Source: Bog-473 sp963763575 (lineage in GTDB: Bacteria > Actinomycetota > Acidimicrobiia > Acidimicrobiales > RAAP-2). Taken from it: 64,000 nt of DNA. The translations under genes and the position numbers were made by a program. The DNA lies in contig CAVXPD010000016.1 of the NCBI GenBank assembly GCA_963763575.1, positions 20,911-84,910 on the forward strand, read 5' to 3'. Of this stretch, positions 63,115 to 64,000 are shown one piece after another. How positions within the stretch are numbered: position 1 is the stretch's first letter; each line of letters begins with the position of its first letter. The notes beneath the pieces are model-generated. The model worked only from the letters and a program-made list of their open reading frames with translations. It made no database searches and was not told the origin of the DNA.

Positions 63115-64000
63115 GCCCCCACCCCGCCTGTTCGCCACCCACCCTGTCGGCGATGATCTGCTCGGCGTACCCACTTGCTCGATAGGCAGCCATCGGGTCC
63201 TCCGGCAAGCCGTTCTCGGTACGCCATTCGGCCAGGGCTGGCCGGACGTCGGTATAGAAGGCATCCATCAACGCGTCATTCGCTCCGATGACGTCGCCGG
63301 CCCGTTCCGCTGGGCCAGGCCCTCTCGGTCGACCAGGAAAGCCCGAGCAGTCATCTCCTGGACGTTAAGCACGGACCGAATCTGCGCCGGAATCTTTGCT
63401 TCGATGTTGTGGCACTGGTCGAGCATGAAGTGAACCCTGAGCCAGCGTCGAATCCCCCGCCCCGCACCACCTCGCACAGGATGCGAAACAGCTGAAATGG
63501 GTCGGCTGCACCGACCATCAGGTCGTCATCCGCGTGAACCGGGAATTGAAGTCGAACGCACCGAGCTTCCCGAGTCGGAGGAGCTGCATGACGATGAACT
63601 CGATGCTCGTTCCCGGGGCGTGGTGGCCCGTGTCGAGGCACACGACCGCACGCTCCCCCAGTGCAAGGCACTGAACGTACGCCGTCCCCCCAGTCCGGGA
63701 CGACTGTGGAATAGAACACGGGTTCGAAGAACTTGTACTCGAGGACGAGACGCTGGTCCTCGCTGAGTCGGGCGTAGATCTGACCGAGCGAGTCGGCGAG
63801 CCGATCCTGTCGGTCCCGGAGATCTCCTTGTCCCGGGTAAATGGAATCCGTCGGGCAGCCAGATCTTCAGATCGTTACTCCCGACGATGTTCATGATGTC
63901 GATGCACTCGAGGGCGTGACCCACGGCTTTGGTTCGAATCGCCTCGTCGACGTGGCACAGACTGCCCAGCTTGTAGTCGTCGTCCTGAAAGGTGTTCGTG
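63115..64000 (-). pseudogene. rhaI: L-rhamnose isomerase (TIM-barrel type), several frameshifts, cut by window edge
   Basis: Family sequence can be followed leftward from the window end: CHVDEAIRTKAVGHALECIDIMN, SNDLKIWLPDGFHLPG, then frame changes near 63831, 63686-63691 (C-run), 63536, 63434 and 63300. Between them lie GQIYARLSEDQRLVLEYKFFEPVFYS, VQCLALGERAVVCLDTGHHAPG, ADDDLMVGAADPFQLFRILCEVVRGGGFD, HFMLDQCHNIEAKIPAQIRSVLNVQ and the tail MDAFYTDVRPALAEWRTENGL. The tail runs in frame into the aldolase with no stop at the expected junction near 63114. Converts L-rhamnose to L-rhamnulose, the first pathway step. Confidence 0.75.

Overview
The window is high-GC (roughly two thirds G+C by eye) DNA from an actinobacterium. 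Supporting markers are an Lsr2 nucleoid protein, a group II truncated haemoglobin (GlbO type), a GAP/Sap-family membrane protein, F420-type luciferase-like oxidoreductases, a DinB-like protein, a cytochrome P450 with its TetR, many GTG starts and pervasive 4-nt ATGA/GTGA gene overlaps. The gene mix (PhyH dioxygenases, acyl-CoA enzymes, orphan solute-binding proteins) suggests a soil or aquatic heterotroph, possibly Acidimicrobiia-like. That last placement is inference.

Layout. 0-5 kb: the end of an aldehyde dehydrogenase, an orphan peptide-type solute-binding protein, a decayed LURP-one-like gene, a 59-residue membrane protein, a GAP-family protein and a CDF-like transporter. 5-11 kb: a divergent beta-lactamase-fold hydrolase and GH1 glycosidase, an ECF sigma factor operon whose membrane partner carries an SGQTDQ-type repeat and a frame break, and a 2TM-type K+ channel. 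11-26 kb: an orphan branched-chain-type binding protein, three PhyH and one TauD Fe(II)/2-oxoglutarate dioxygenases, two dehydrogenases, a DUF488 protein in a chain of GTGA overlaps, a secreted glycosidase-like protein, a ClC channel and an amidohydrolase. 26-38 kb: HtrA protease, Lsr2, small hypotheticals, a P450-TetR-LLM operon with a perfect 17-bp palindrome, a two-component system, an ABC1 kinase and a hotdog thioesterase. 38-44.3 kb: a PadR-HAAS-membrane fusion, a Fic protein with its own palindromic promoter, and a methyltransferase followed by an unrecognised protein with PD-(D/E)XK-like spacing and a GNAT, which together look like a candidate restriction-modification locus. 44.3-50.2 kb: acyl-CoA enzymes, an interrupted LLM oxidoreductase, AKR and VOC proteins, and a ten-unit VDI-repeat protein coupled to an RDD protein. 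50.2-53.1 kb: GlbO, tRNA-Gly(TCC) and an integrase whose 3' end lies inside the tRNA, an excisionase-like gene and hairpin-rich non-coding DNA, i.e. the edge of an integrated element. 53-59.7 kb: a secreted VOC protein and a tightly overlapping oxidative operon (ALDH, SDR, CMD-like, HIBADH-like, then TetR) of unknown substrate. 59.7-64 kb: an L-rhamnose operon (rhaI, rhaD, rhaB).

Frame quality. Several genes are broken by single-base differences: the ECF partner, an LLM oxidoreductase, the ABC1 kinase leader, the LURP-one gene, and at least seven sites in rhaI and rhaD. Many fall in or beside short G/C runs. This is equally compatible with residual sequencing error and with real decay, and should be settled before any of these genes is called a pseudogene.
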